A stretch of 64,000 nucleotides of DNA. Source: Gorsachius magnificus (taxonomy: Eukaryota > Chordata > Aves > Pelecaniformes > Ardeidae). The position numbers and the translations under genes are program-made. The stretch covers positions 101,117,311 through 101,181,310 of the forward strand of contig CM067082.1 of assembly GCA_034008185.1 (NCBI GenBank). Reading direction: 5' to 3'. The notes under the pieces are model-generated. The model did no database searches, had not been told where the DNA came from, and saw nothing but the letters and a program-made list of their open reading frames with translations. This document shows positions 33,401-46,299 of this stretch, piece by piece (positions within the stretch are counted from its first letter, which is position 1; each line of letters opens with the position of its first letter).

Positions 33401-36400
33401 CTTGTAAACAGGTGAGGCTCTGAATTGTTCTCAGGCTTTTTGGTGCTAAGCCAACAAACCTGACTTCTATCAGGCATCAGTTGTGTAGGTGAGCAAAAGT
33501 AACAAAATACCTGTGTGCCAAAAACTGAGATCTTTGGGAGCTTGGCTTTCTTTTGTATTCACAGAGAGCAACAGGCAGGCCTCTGAGGCACATCTCCCTA
33601 AGTAATACATAACATTACAAGAGCATACGCAGCTGCCGCCTTCCTCAAAGTCAGGCTGCTTCCCCCCCAGGTTCATATCAAAGAAAAACCATGCTGATAC
33701 CCCTGCTGAGGAAGTCTTTCTATACCAATGGGGTGTTACCCCACCATGGGGTCAGTAGCAGCAAGGTACACCTTCATAGTTACTCCATGGTGAGGCTACC
33801 TCCAATGGGCACTTGAAACCCAAGCAAAAAGACAAGGCAGCCACCAGGAAGTTCCTGGGAGAAACAGTGATTTATACATGATTAAACAAAGTGTGATTAG
33901 ACAATAGTTATTAGAGGTAGCACTGATCCCAAATTCATCTTTGTAAGCATTCTTGTCAGAGTGTTAATTGCACTGGCTTTTCTAACGCTTCCCTTCAATA
34001 GAGGCTGGTTCAGACCAATAGGTCACTTCTCCCAAGGGGACAATGCTCACTGGGAAGCTTGAAATAATTATTTAGCCAGAGATGAGCCCACTCAAATGCT
34101 GGTAGATGGGCCAGCTCGGAGGATATCCACCAGGCTGGTTGCAGGGGTGGAAGCTGGTGGCAGGAGGGTGGAGGTGGCACATTCAGATTACCCAAAGTAA
34201 TCCTGCAGAGACCTCCATGGTGGCCCTGGCTCTTTCATGGCATGTGACACAAATTTAGCCTCACAAAGACCCTGGGAAGTAGGAAAGCATATTAGACACA
34301 GGTAGGGAAGCGAAAAAAAAGAAATGGAAACAGGGCTGATGTGGGATGGCCTAAGGGGAGGGAGCAAATAGATGTTGGTGTGGCTGCACAAAGGTCTGTG
34401 AGGATGGAAGAATAACATCTTTCTTAAGGACAGAAAGAAAACTTGGAGGAGGGACGAGCTAAGAAAAGACATGTCAGAGACTTCTTGGCTGGCTTGAGAA
34501 AACTGGCATTTTCTTTAAAATAAATCTGCATCAAAATTTGATCACTGTTGTTGAGAATATTAATGCACCCACCCACCATTTTATTTCCTAAGTTATTAAC
34601 TAACCCCCTTTATACTTATTGTTATTTTCTTTTGTGACAAAGGTTTGAGACCCCTGGAGATGTTTTGGACAGAATTAGGTGGACTTGCTCTTTGGATGGT
34701 CTTTTGGACTTGTTTTCTTCAGCAGAGGAGGATGCAGAAAGTGGTGGTTTGGGCAGTGCCACAGGAAGAGAAGTGCCTGTAGCACCTACCTGGAAGTGGG
34801 AGGAGAAGCACGGTCTGTAGGAAGAGACAGTTTGGAGGAGGTACCTACAGAAGTCAATTTTTGAGTCCATGTTTAAGACTTCAGCTGCAGTGATGGCAGC
34901 CTTTTATACAGCTCCTTTAGAAAGGGTTAGTGCAATTCCATAAGCATTAGCTCTGTAGCCAAACTATATGCAGGCTGCAGACTCTTTTGTGTACTGCATG
35001 TTTGAATGAAACTAGCATGGTTTCCTAGGAACCAAGCTCAGTTAGGTCTCTTTGAAATCAACCTGTTAGATTTTGCACAATAAAGAAGACCCCTGTACCA
35101 AGCATGACTTCTACTGGGCATGTGGTCTTCTGGTCTAACCTTTCCGTGCAGAGGGATTGGCTCAGCAGGTAGAACAGGGCACAGGCACATATATCTCCTC
35201 TTGCAGGATGCAATTTCCTATTTTGCAAGCTGTCAGCTGCTTACATAGAGAAGGTATTACCTCAAAGAGTGTTTAATGGGCTCGTAGGTGACATTTCATC
35301 CTGAATGCTGGGTTACCGAGTATTGAGGTTATAATTCAAAATGTTTGCTCAGAAAACTTCCTTGGGTGAAAGACTGCTATTCTATTAGATCTATTTCAAA
35401 CTAATTTAATGACCACAACTTAAGTTTATGCTTTCTCACACAAAGAAACACCAAAAAATTACCCAGAGGCTATCGGGAAATGAATAAATAGGTTTATTAC
35501 AAACTGAATTACCCCAAGAGGTAACATGCCCCCTTTCTCACACGCTTTCCTTGAGCACTTACTTTTAGCCACTGGGAGAGGAAAGACATTTTGCTATATA
35601 GACCTTTGGTCTGATGACATCCAGCCAGAATTTTAATAGTACTGATGGAAACTAGAGGTTGAGGCTGGCTCCTGCCACCCTTGAAACACTTTTGGCAGTT
35701 CACTCCTATTCACCAAGCAGAAGAGTTACTCCCTGGTGCTGGGGCTGCTTCAGTTCTCCAGTGAGTATAAAGCAATAGTGTCTGATTGGAGCCCTGCTGA
35801 TTTACATCCACTGAGCCAACGGTGCTTTATATCAGTTTACAAATTTATGGCTTGTCCTCCATTATGTTGACTATGATTTTTGCCTTGAAATATGTAATAG
35901 GGACAGGCTTTATATTGAAAACATAAATACATAGAGAGCGGCTGCTTACCCATAGGTGGTGAGAAATTAGTGCTCGATAAACTTGTAGTGATAATTTATA
36001 ATATAATTTCAAGAAAAAGAGAGATAATTATTTATGTGGTATAAATACCTGCCCTCCAACATCATATTACTCTACAATAAATATTTTAACACAAGTTGGG
36101 CTAAAGAGTCTTCTTGGCTGTGAATTTGCTCTTTGCCGGGGAAATGCATTGGGTTTTCATTTTGCAGGGAGCTTGTACCTTTAGCAAATTCTCATTCTAT
36201 GCATTGTTCTGTCCCAATACAAACTCTCTCAGTAACACTGCTGGTTTGCTCTAATGACGGGTTTCTGTCACCATGCTCTGGATGCTTTTTACAGGAGAGA
36301 GCATTTCACCATACAGGGAAGCAAAGCAGGCAAACAAAGCAACAAGCAATCAAGTAACTAGCAGTGGCTAAGATGAAGTCCAACAGTTGCTATTTGCATC

Positions 36401-39400
36401 TTCTCAAGGTATCCTCATGTCTCAGCTATAAACATATTCAAATGTGTAAGTGCCCGCAAACGTATTTGTACCAATATAACCTGTTTCATAAACCTACTTC
36501 TATTAGGCATAAAATTTTCCAGTACTACAGTGGTCTACCTTAATGAAAGCTTAATAAATTAGGCACATCAAGATTGCTGGCAGAATAACATTAGCTAATT
36601 TTATTGAATATGAAAATACACTAACTTGCGTGATGAAGGAGGCTGCTGTTTGCTTTGTTCCATGCGTCACTTCCCATGGAAGCATATAGTAGATGATAAA
36701 GAACAACCTCATGAGTCTAGTGAAGACAATGGGAAGTTTCTTTATTAAAACAGCAGAAAGCCCAGAGAATTGGATTCAAAACCTATTGTAACTGCTGAAC
36801 TCTTGTGTTTGAATGAGTAAGATGGACTAGTGCAGACTGTTTAGCACTTGGCTCTTTACTCTAAATATTGTCATTTTGTATGGGATTTTGTGGAAAGAAG
36901 GTTTTGTCAAACTTGCCAGTAGCAAAGCTGCTGTCACATCTTTTCTGTCTTGCCAGGGTAGGATGTATTATGCTAAGCAGAACATTAGTGTGAGTTGCCT
37001 TTGTAGATGAGAAGAGTCAGTCTCACAGATCTTGTTCAATAAGCTTCATTTCTTGGGTTGCAAGGTTACATTTCTGTTGCTTGTTGAAGTCAAGGAGAAA
37101 CTTGGATGGACTTCAATGTTACAGACAGGGAGGTTCTTCCATTTGGCCCACAGTGATGGTGTGCAACCTGGCGCTTGAGACCAGCCTCCTCCTGCACCAG
37201 CAGGCACCCTCAGCACCGCTGGTCCATGGGAGAGGCTGCAGCATAGAGAAGGGCAGCAGCAGGTACACTGACAAAGCAGAGTGGGTAAGCCTGCCACTGA
37301 AAATCTGGCAGCAGACTGGATTCATAGCAAACCACTTCAGTGAAGCATGCAAAACAAAGAAGCTGTCAGAAATCCCACCTTCATAATCATCAGCATGTTT
37401 AGCATTTAAAAAAAAAAAAAGAAGAAAAAAAAGAAGGAAAGCTTTTCATCTTCAAAGTCCTTTACAAACATTCACTAATTAACCTTCCATGTCTCAGTAT
37501 TGCAGCTATCGTGGGAAGGGCCTCAGGGGAAACGGTAGTAAAGTTTCTAAATATCCCTTTAAGATGTCAGCTGAAGCACAGATTCCTTTTTTTTAACTCA
37601 CCACTGAATGCAAAGCACTTCTATAAATACTTCAAATAGCACTAACAATGCTATTGAAATGTATATCTATGTATACAACCTGTGTAAAAACTCATGCATC
37701 ATTTATGTCCCTCTTAAGTCTTTAAAACATGACTAATGGCACATTGGTCCTCTCTGCTGGAATGAGTTTCTCTAGGTGGGTCTACAAAGATATGCATACA
37801 TGATTAACTTTGTAAAGTAGTCCCACAGAAGCTCAGTGAAGCTGTTCCTGGTGTAATATAACCATGCAACATTTACATGAGCAAAGCCATAATGAGTATA
37901 AATTGGCAGTTTGGACCATTAGTCTTGTTGGCATAGGCAGGCCTTTATACACAGGTAGGTCCTTCAGCCCTACTCTCACTTGTTTTTTCGTGGGCATCCT
38001 TGTATCCTGCGGAGGCAACTTTGTGGCTCACTTGTAGGCCAAAGCTAGAGTGTGCCCCAAGAAGCCTCAGGGCAGCGGAGTTTGCTGCCATGCCACTGAT
38101 AAGAGAATCAGTCATTTGTGCATGTTATAAAAGCTGAGTTCAACTCACTAGCTGACGATTGTAATCCAAAAGGTAAAACTGTAGTAAAATCTATAGTTTT
38201 ATATGACACAATTCTGTATATATTTCCTCTTAGATTTATGGACATCAAAATACTGTATTGCATAATGTGAATCCCTTTATGAAGGGAATAAGAAATAGAC
38301 TTCTAAGAGGCTAGGTCTCTTTTACAATGGGATTTTGAATAACCAGGTCACTTAGGAACCAGTTCTTCAAAGGACACATACACTTAGACATTTAGACAGT
38401 CTCCTAGCAGATGGATTGCCATCTGACTCCCACTGCTTTCAAAATGTGGTCCTGATTCATTTACGGAAACTTTTCCTTACCCCCTCATAACACTTAAGCT
38501 GTTTTAGGAAAGTGGCCATAAAGTTTAGTTTCCCATCACTGGCTACAGCAAGACCTGAGAACCCACCTAAAACCAAATACTGAGTGATGTGTTCATAGGA
38601 GGCATTTAATCCTACTCTGAACTAAACTCTAGATGATGTATGACTTTCTCATAGATTTTGTTGTCCGATAGAGTTGTGACTGCTTTAGTGCCACATAACT
38701 TTGCTGAAAACTATATTACTTAGTTCATTTCAAATGCAAATTTTTAAAGGCTCTGACATGATAGACTCCCTGCATGTCTTCAGTTTTTGGGCTTCTGTGG
38801 TGACCACCATAGCAGCAGAGTGACAAAATTGTGACAAGCAGGCATCACTGACAATTGAACAAGAGCAGCAGGAATTGTTATTTACTAGTCCAGTTGCGAT
38901 TTTTACCAGTTTCAGTCAGTCAGGGGAAACGCTTCAAGTGGAAAACTAGATCCGTAAAGTTGTAGATGAATAACTGGAAGCATCAGAAACTTTTCTTTGA
39001 GCTTAGTTCCCTAACAGTGTTGGAGCAAAGCAGAGTTGTCCAAATGGAGTATGACCTTTTCAGTTCAGTGGTATGGATAAGGTTGCAAGACACACACTAA
39101 AACACCAAATGGGCTACTATAAATAGGATTTTTCTCTTTAACTTTCCTGCAGGAAGAAGGGTACATCTGTTGATACAGATGAAAGCTTTTATGCAGGCCT
39201 GCACAGAGGGACCTCAAAGTTCATTATATTCACTTTCTGAGAAGTTTTCACTGAAGCTTTTGTCTCAGCTTCACACAAGGCAACCTTCATATCTTTTACT
39301 TCTTTGAGGCATATAACTATCATTTGTTTGAACCATATAAAGGGTTTTCTCATCTTCCGGGGAAACTTTCATCACCAGGAAGTTCAAAGCGATCTTGAGT

Positions 39401-41154
39401 TCACGTTGCATGGCTGAAGGGCACCTCCTTACCTCTTCCAAACCCACACCATCCCTTCCTTCTGTAAAGCTATGTAGGACTACTGAAGCTCCTAGACTAC
39501 CAGCACATTTTGCTGTGACAGCTGTTTTCCACTGTAGGACTGTTTCGCCCGACTTGCAGGCTTGGCCTGGAAGTTAACCATGCTAACATATGCAGCTTGG
39601 GTATCTGGGAACATCTGAGTTTAAATCCCTGTCCCTGGTGTACTATTTTTAAAGCTTTCAGGCCTGGAGTGATTCCATGTTTGTTTTGATCCACTGTTTC
39701 AAAATTGCAGAGCTGCTGTTTCAGAAAGTTCAGTACTTTCTGTACCAAAGATTCTGTTGATTTTCCACGATGCAACAAGGAGCAAAATACAGCAAAGTTC
39801 AGAGCTGCATCTTCATTCTTTCCTCTAAGCGATTAAACATTCTGTTATCAGACATATACTAGCAGAAGCACTGCGTGTTTCCTACTGCCTCATCAGCTTT
39901 CAGAATTTTACATTATCTACATTATCATTCTGAAGCCTCTCCTTCCCTGTTTTGCCCCGTCCCTTTCCAGTCCTTGAAGTGGCAGGTGAACACTCGCTGT
40001 CCTCCGAGCTGCTGCCCGTTTACCAGCAGTGCGCACTGAAGCACAGACCGGGCACAGCTACACATTGCAAAGACAGCCCACTCAGGAAGCAAACAATTTC
40101 ACAGGAAAAATCAAATCAGTCCTAACTCTGAAAAAAGAAAGGTTCAATAGCAGGAGATGAGGCTAGATAAGCTTCTTAAGAGCTTACTTCTTTAATCTAT
40201 TGAGGGCACTTTATCTGGGTATTTACCAATAGCTAGAAATTACATAGCATTTCCTTTTTATTTTTTTTAAACCCTCCATCTGTTTATATTCAAAACCAGA
40301 GATAGAAGGAAAGAAAGAAAGAAAACTACTCCTAGAGAGATCTGAAGAGCCCACAGAATTGGTAGGGGACTAGGATGGATTTCTAAATTAGCGGTACAAG
40401 GCTGCTTTGAATTAGGGTTTGCTGAAAGCTGTCCTCTAGCGACTGTTTGACATACGCAAAATAGGTAGATGGATTCAGTTTAATTGTTGGAATAAAATGG
40501 TGACATCACCAAAATGCTGGAGCTAATCATCGTGAAGACAGACCTGCCTGTTTACCCTAGGAAGGAGCCCTAGGAGACCTTAGTATCACAGAGCTTGCAA
40601 TGTGTGATTGTACCTGAACATGAAAGATTTCAGCCTCTGCAGCTACCAGAATATAACTTTCTTTGAGCATTACAATCAATATATGATCAAGAAGATATCC
40701 CTGTTATGCCCACATCTCAGGTGGAAATGGAGGTATCAGTCCACTCTTTCCTTTTTCCCACCCTGCAACAGCTTTTGGCTCAGAAATATCTGAAGTGGTG
40801 CAAGGAAACACTTTTGGTGAGAGGAGCAGACCTCTTCTCCCCATCCCACCTCACTGGGCTTGGGCTGCTAAATCTGTACCACTCATGCCAACAACATGTC
40901 TGGTCCTCTTGTCCCACTTGACACCTCATCTGCCTCATCACATCTCAAACAGCTCAGTATAACCCTAGAAAACCACTTTCTGCATCTATTATCATATTAC
41001 TTGAGCAAGAAGCGCCTCTCTGGGAACATCCCCCAGGCTTTTCACTTTTCTCTCACTCTATTCTCACCACTCACACTTCAGGGTTACATGACCAAAGAAC
41101 TCCTCCTGGCCAAGACCAAGGAACTTTTCCTGGACAAAGCTAGGAAAAGGTTGG

Positions 41155-41215
41155 GGGCGTTCTTTTCTTTTTCTTTTTATTTTTTTCTTCTTTTTTTCTT
41201 TTTTCTCCTTCACAT
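41155..41215 (+). repeat. T/C-rich pyrimidine tract
   Basis: About 60 bases almost entirely T with scattered C (ttcttttctttttc type), ending in ttctccttcac. This is simple low-complexity sequence just upstream of the CR1 copy. Confidence 0.8.
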
Positions 41216-41377
41216 CCTCAGTCTACTTGCTGTTTAGGCCACAATCATCATCTCCACCTTAAAGGGACCCCGTACCTTCTTCCCACCTTTCCTTCACCTC
41301 CTCAAACTACCCACCAGCTCTTTGGCTTCACATCCCTTCCTGCTCTCTGACCTCAGTGCCATGCTCTTTCACATTAG

Positions 41378-41704
41378 GATGTAGCTTACAAATATCTTAA
41401 GGGTGGATGTCACGAGGACGGAGCCAGAGTTTTCTCAGTGGTGCCCAGCAACAGGACAAGGGGCAATGGGCACAAACTGAAACATAAGAGGTTTCACTTG
41501 AACATGAGGAAGAACTTCTTTACTTTGAGGGTGACAGAGCACTGGAACAGGTTGCCCAGGGGGGTTGTGGAGTCTCCTTCTTTGGAGACATTCAAAACCT
41601 GCCTGGACGATGTCCCACGCAACCTGCTCTAGGTGAACCTGCTTTAGCAGGGGGGTTGGACTAGATGATCTCCCAAGGTCCCTTGCCATTCTGTGATTCT
41701 GTGT
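41378..41704 (+). mobile_element. CR1 LINE, 5'-truncated 3' end
   Basis: CR1 is the dominant non-LTR retrotransposon of birds. This copy spans the end of ORF2 and the 3' UTR: 'cactggaacaggttgcccag', 'ttggactagatgatct' and the short tail of two ATTCTGTG octamers at 41688-41703. The octamer tail instead of poly-A is diagnostic of CR1. It is 5'-truncated, as most copies are. Residual coding potential ends at about 41632. The clean tail suggests a moderately young insertion. Confidence 0.93.
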
Positions 41705-43663
41705 AGTCCTGACTAGCACCATGTGCTCTTAGGGAGGCCAGATCTAACACAGCTAAAAGGAGTGTGCACCCTGCTGAGGAGGAAGACCTCGTATCCAAAG
41801 CCTGTAGCTGTTTCCATCCTGTCAGCCACTGAATTCTTTACGCTGATGCTGCCTCCTCCCCTCACAGCTGCTTTGTTTGAAAGATTATTTTTTTTCTTCA
41901 TTTTTTTTTCCCATGGAAAGCTGATAGCTTAACTTACATAATGAAGTGCTCTGCAGCCTGATGACTGTGATTTATTCTGCTTCCCAAATGGCTTAATTCT
42001 ACATCGGTTATCCTTGATTTGTCAAAAAGGACCAGTAATTGGCATGGGAGTCACAGTGGCTTATGCAAGAATTCCCCATAGTCTTCAGTGGGCCACAGTT
42101 TTTCACTTTTCTGGCTGTATTTTTTTTTTTTTCAGTGTCTGCCAAAAATACTTGTTTTTGTTGAAATTCCCAGCAAAAATAGTTCAGCAGTTTGGAACAG
42201 GAATGTTGCATCAGAGGTGAAGGGAAGGGTGGAAGGCATCTTGTGACTATACACAATCCCATGCTTTTTACAGCCCTGAAAAGCAGAGGAGTCAGCCACT
42301 GAACTGGGCTTTCCTCAGCAACTGTGCTTTTAGATATCACAAGAGAAACTGATTCTGAGTGAGCAGATTCTTCTGCTATGTTAGCAGGCTGTGCACGTCG
42401 GAACCCATTCACTGCACCAGACTGGATTTACTGTGCTGTGAAGCCTGGCCAGATGCTGTCAGGACATGGAGGGCTGTTGGGAAACCTCCATCCCTTGCAA
42501 GGTAGAGAGATCCTCCCAGCATTTCAACAGGGTAGGAGCTGATTTGGAGATGTCCCCCGTGAGCATCGCTGTGCAAAATCTAAAATAGGTGTTCCATCAC
42601 ACATTGCTGCTGGAGGGGGCTCTCTGAGCACAGACATCTGCCTCAGGCCAAGTCAAGTGAGACATCACTGCTCGTTAAGGCCTGGACACCTTAGGGTGCT
42701 TTCTGATGGGATGACTCCTGTGTAAGTGAGATGAACTGGACTATCAGAAAACTATTTTTGCTCAAGTTTGGTTGTTTCACAAAAGTAGAGCCCTAATTCT
42801 GTTCAAGCTCAAATACTTGAAGATTGACATGATACAAGTCCAGTATTTCATAGAGGTCTAACGTAGGAAGTACTAATGTGGGTCAACACGCAACTTCTGA
42901 CAACCATTCAATTGGGAAAATGCTGTGAGGAATTCAAGGTGGCTTATATATTGGATTTCTGTATTGCCAAATTGCACTTGGCCTTTGCATGAATGCAAAG
43001 AAGGGAAGGATGAAAGGAGCATTTCCCCAGCTTTTCAAACTGCGCCTACAAACAGCAGCTACACTGGGAGTAGCCCCAGTGCTTTGCGATCTGATAAGTT
43101 ATCAGTGCTGGCATGAAATGATTTTGTTGCAAAGCCATCAACATCCTATCTCATGTATTTGCAAGCCTGCAAAAAACATTTCCTGATGCTCTCCCAATCT
43201 GCAGACCTGTAGCTCCCCTAAACCTTGGTTCTTCTATGTGAGAGACTTCTTATCCTAGGAGGTCACATCCTTAGCTCTGCCAAGCACCAAAGACAAAATC
43301 AATGGCTCTCCTAGCTGTCCTTGGCTCCAGATACTCCCAATAGCTCCCTCTATGTTCTAGTTCTCCCATGGTAGTCCAACACCAACCTTTACCTTTTTTA
43401 AAGTAATGACTTGGTAGTTTTCATGATAAGGAAATGAACGTGTCTAAAAAGCTCGAAAGCTACAGCAAATGGCAGTGCAGGGATATGAGCATGTGAAATC
43501 TAGGAAAAATGAGAATTACTAGATGGGTATACTTGCATGTTGCAAAACCCAAGGTGTTAGTCTATGTTAAGATGTCTGTCTAGCATGTGGTATCTCGGTA
43601 AGTTTAACACCGCAAGCTCACATGGTAGTAACGCCACCAAAAAGGGCATTTTCCTTCCCTGTG
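41705..43663. other. intergenic, between CR1 and ERVL-like LTR
   Basis: About 2 kb with no recognised gene or repeat. A 134-codon open frame on the - strand (42.0-42.4 kb) has no recognisable features. Confidence 0.6.
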
Positions 43664-44269
43664 TGTGCTGGTTTTGGCTGGGATAGAGTTCATTTTCTTC
43701 ATAGTAGCTAGTATGGGGCTATGCTTTGGATTTGTGCTGGAAACAGCATTGATAACAGAGAGATGTTTTCATTATTGCTGAGCAGTGCTTACACAGAGCC
43801 AAGGCCTTTTCTGCCTCTCACCCCACCCCACCAGTGAGGAGGCTGGGGGTGCACAAGAAGCTGGGAGGGGGCACAGCTGGGACAGCTGACCTTAACTGAC
43901 CAGGGATATCCCATACCGTACGGCATCATGCTCAGCAATAAAACTAGGAGGAAGTTTGGCCAGGGGTCTGCTGCTCAAGGACTGGCTGGGCATCAGTCAG
44001 TTGGTGGTGAGCAATTGTTTTCATTTGCATCACCTGTCTTTCTTGGGCTTTATTTCTCTCTCTTTGTTATTTTCCTTTTCATTATTACTATTATTATTAT
44101 TATTATATTTTATTTAAATTATTAAACTGTTCTTATCTCAACCTACAAGTTTTCTCATTTTTACCCTTCCAATTCTCTTCCCCCCATCCTGCTGCGGGGG
44201 GCGGGGGCAGGGAGGACTGAGAGAGTGGCTGTATGGTGCTTAGTTGCCAGCTGGGGTTAAACCACAACA
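43664..44269 (+). repeat. 5' LTR of the ERVL-like element (606 bp)
   Basis: It starts TGTGCTGGTTTTGGCTGG and ends AAACCACAACA, giving the canonical TG...CA ends. Typical internal landmarks of this bird LTR family are present: a degenerate TATA-like box (aataaaac at about 43937), ATTAAA poly(A) signal at 44121-44126 followed by 'ctgttcttatctcaacc', and a G-rich tract at 44196-44215. An ATT microsatellite lies at about 44083-44106. There is no partner 3' LTR in the window. Confidence 0.92.
44196..44215 (+). other. G-quadruplex-prone tract in the LTR
   Basis: Runs of G6, G5 and G3 followed by GG, separated by one or two bases. The three long runs plus a split of the first run could form an intramolecular G-quadruplex near the R/U5 boundary of the LTR. 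This is potential only. Confidence 0.4.
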
Positions 44270-44275
44270 GTCCTT

Positions 44276-44297
44276 TTTGGCACCCCAGATGGGACTC
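44276..44297 (+). other. putative tRNA primer-binding site
   Basis: A tGGCACCC...GGGACTC block lies a few bases after the LTR's terminal CA, where reverse transcription would be primed. It starts with TGG, complementary to the universal CCA end of tRNA. The rest fits the 3' end of an arginine-type tRNA best by eye, or a lysine-type site after several mutations; ERVL elements of mammals usually use leucine tRNA. The assignment is uncertain. Confidence 0.5.
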
Positions 44298-44417
44298 AAA
44301 GGGTTTGAGATAACAACAGATTAATCAGAACATATTAGAAGGGATATATATCTGTTAACTGTTGCGGGTCACGATTTGATTTATTTTTTCTCAATATTAG
44401 TTTGTCTGATCTGTGCC

Positions 44418-45044
44418 ATGCTCTTTTTTTTGCTCTACATGTTAAAGACTGGTGTTGGGTTTTGCAGTTTGCTGTGCTCTGTAGTGATTAGTGATGTTTT
44501 GCCTGAGACATTTGTTGGTAAAACACTGACCTTGAGCTTAATTTGGTATTTGGGCTCTGTACTGAAGCAAATACTGTACTTTGGGTACCATCTCATGGAG
44601 ACAATCAACAACTATGCTTCTTCCTCTGAGAGGTTTTTTGAGGGGGAAATACAGAATGGCACCTTCACTACCTTCTTCTGTGATGTTTTCTCCCTTGTTA
44701 CAATAACTTCTCAGTATCTTGAACATCCTTGGGTAGGTAAAATGCTTCTATTGATATTTCTTGGGAATATTGTTTTGGTTTTGTTTAAGGTTAACAAGCA
44801 GCTTAGGAATATGACCCAGGCTCTGCGGGAGTATGGTCATAGGTGGCACAGCATGTGGGAGAATATGGGCAGGTATGTAGAGAACCTCTCTCCTCCAATG
44901 ATCTGGACCTTCACTCCCCAACAACTGCAGGATCCTGAAGAAGTGATAGAGTGCTTGAAAAAAAAAAAGCCATGGCTATTCCGAAGCGGCACGACTTACT
45001 GCACTATGGTGGGCCCTGGCCAGCATCTACCAAACACTGCATGA
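44418..45044 (+). CDS. hydrophobic multi-pass ORF upstream of gag (ERVL-like leader)
   Basis: An open frame of 208 codons from the first ATG at 44418 (G at -3); the frame is open from 44376 but without ATG. It lies between the primer-binding site and the gag relic. Visible features: a hydrophobic N-terminus (LFFLLYML), further hydrophobic stretches (GFCSLLCSVVI, LSLIWYLG), a clear membrane span near the middle (MLLLIFLGNIVLVLF), then a soluble stretch with charged and aromatic residues (ALREYGHRWHSMWENM). An A11 run at about 44959-44969 lies near the end, and the last 28 or so residues are probably a frameshifted reading of sequence originally continuing into gag. I do not recognise the protein. 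It is unbroken while the rest of the element is not. It could be a leader protein, an N-terminal extension of gag, or chance survival. Confidence 0.5.
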   Translation: MLFFLLYMLKTGVGFCSLLCSVVISDVLPETFVGKTLTLSLIWYLGSVLKQILYFGYHLMETINNYASSSERFFEGEIQNGTFTTFFCDVFSLVTITSQYLEHPWVGKMLLLIFLGNIVLVLFKVNKQLRNMTQALREYGHRWHSMWENMGRYVENLSPPMIWTFTPQQLQDPEEVIECLKKKKPWLFRSGTTYCTMVGPGQHLPNTA

Positions 45045-46253
45045 TATTATGCAGCACCCTCAGGGAAAAGAGAGGTAAAACATATCAACAGACACTATGG
45101 CTAAAGAGACACTATACCAGTTGCCCCTACAACTAAAAAGAAAAAATGGAAGCAGAAGTCAGCTCATTTAGTAAGGGATGAAGAAGTTTATCCTAAGAGG
45201 GAGCAGGAGAAAGAATCAGAAGACGCAGCCTGTTCTGCAGCAGAGCAGTCACAAGAACAGGAAGTGGTAGAGACTGAAATCATAAATGAGACAGAAGCCA
45301 CCTGATCCCTATCCTGAAGTAAGCTGCAAGATATGCGAAAAGGTTTTAGCCATCCACCAGGTGAGCTAATTCTCAGCTGGTTAGTCCAAAGCTGGGATAT
45401 TGGGGCCAGTAGTCAGAAATTAGAGGGTAAGGAAGCCCGACAGCTAGGAACCCTTGCTAAGGATAAGGCTATTGGCAAAGGGATTGGAAAAAAGGCAGGG
45501 GTCCTCAGCCTTTGGCAGCAACTCCTGTCAAGTGTGAAGGATAGGTATCCCTTCAAGGAAGAACTTGCAAATTCCCAAACCAAATGGGCCAACATCAAGG
45601 GAGGTATCCAGCGTCTGAGAGATTAGCCATGTTGGAAATGGATCCATAACAACCTGGATGACAACCAGGCATCCAAAGACCCAGATGAAATCCAGTGCAT
45701 GCAGTCCATGTGATGGAAGTTTATACAAAATGCACCAACATCATACACCCACACCCTGGCTGGACAGACATGGAGGCCACAAAATGTAGATGAACTGGCC
45801 AGACAACTCCGAGAATATGAAGATAATCTCACTTCCTCCATGTGGGTCTGTGTCTCAGCTGTGAACAGACTGACCTAAAAAATATCCGAGCAAGCTGAGA
45901 AGGGTAGCTCTTCCTCATGCACTCCAACCAAGGCCTCAGCTATTAAGAGTTGGGCTTTTTCTGTTCAAGCAAAAGGGTACCGGTGGTGCACACCATGTGC
46001 AAGCCTGCAGTTCTTCCTGCTTGACCAAGGGGAGGACATGAGGAAGTGGGATGGTGAACCTACCTGGATACTAGAAACTTGGGTACAGGAACTGCAAGTT
46101 AAACCAACTGCCAAAAAGCAACCATCCAGGGAAATTATTGCTCTGGTGTCTGTTGGGCAGAGTAGAAGGCCTGATCGTACTTTTGACCCTGATGAAGGGA
46201 CTTCTGGTTTTCAGTTAGAAAAATCAAGTAATGAAGACTCCAACCAGGAATAG
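45045..46253 (+). pseudogene. gag relic of the ERVL-like element
   Basis: A lysine- and glutamate-rich stretch followed by segments that read as structural polyprotein in shifting frames. The best open piece is 45333-45626, reading '...LSLWQQLLSSVKDRYPFKEE'; another open piece at 46038-46253 has 'WDGEPTWILETWVQELQ'. Internal stops interrupt these, for example TAG at 45624-45626. No zinc-knuckle (CCHC) motif is visible, as is usual for ERVL-type gag. Assignment is by position between leader and protease and by general character. Confidence 0.6.
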
Positions 46254-46299
46254 AGGGGCCCTGCCTTCAGCCAGGTGGAGGAAAGGGACAACCAGGTTT

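Larger units (their letters stand above)
29401..41377. other. intergenic region downstream of EGFR
   Basis: About 12 kb with no recognised gene. AATAAA hexamers at 30362 and 30376 could still belong to a longer EGFR transcript. A C17 run lies at 30418-30434, and A-rich and T-rich simple tracts at about 31.97 and 37.41 kb. Open frames reach about 140 codons but show no recognisable domains, signal peptides or splice context. Confidence 0.6.

Noticed and set aside
40300..40325. GAAA-repeat stretch considered as a microsatellite
   Set aside because: Only about four units, too short and interrupted to report as a feature.
42008..42412. 134-codon - strand open frame
   Set aside because: Composition and lack of any recognisable motif suggest chance.
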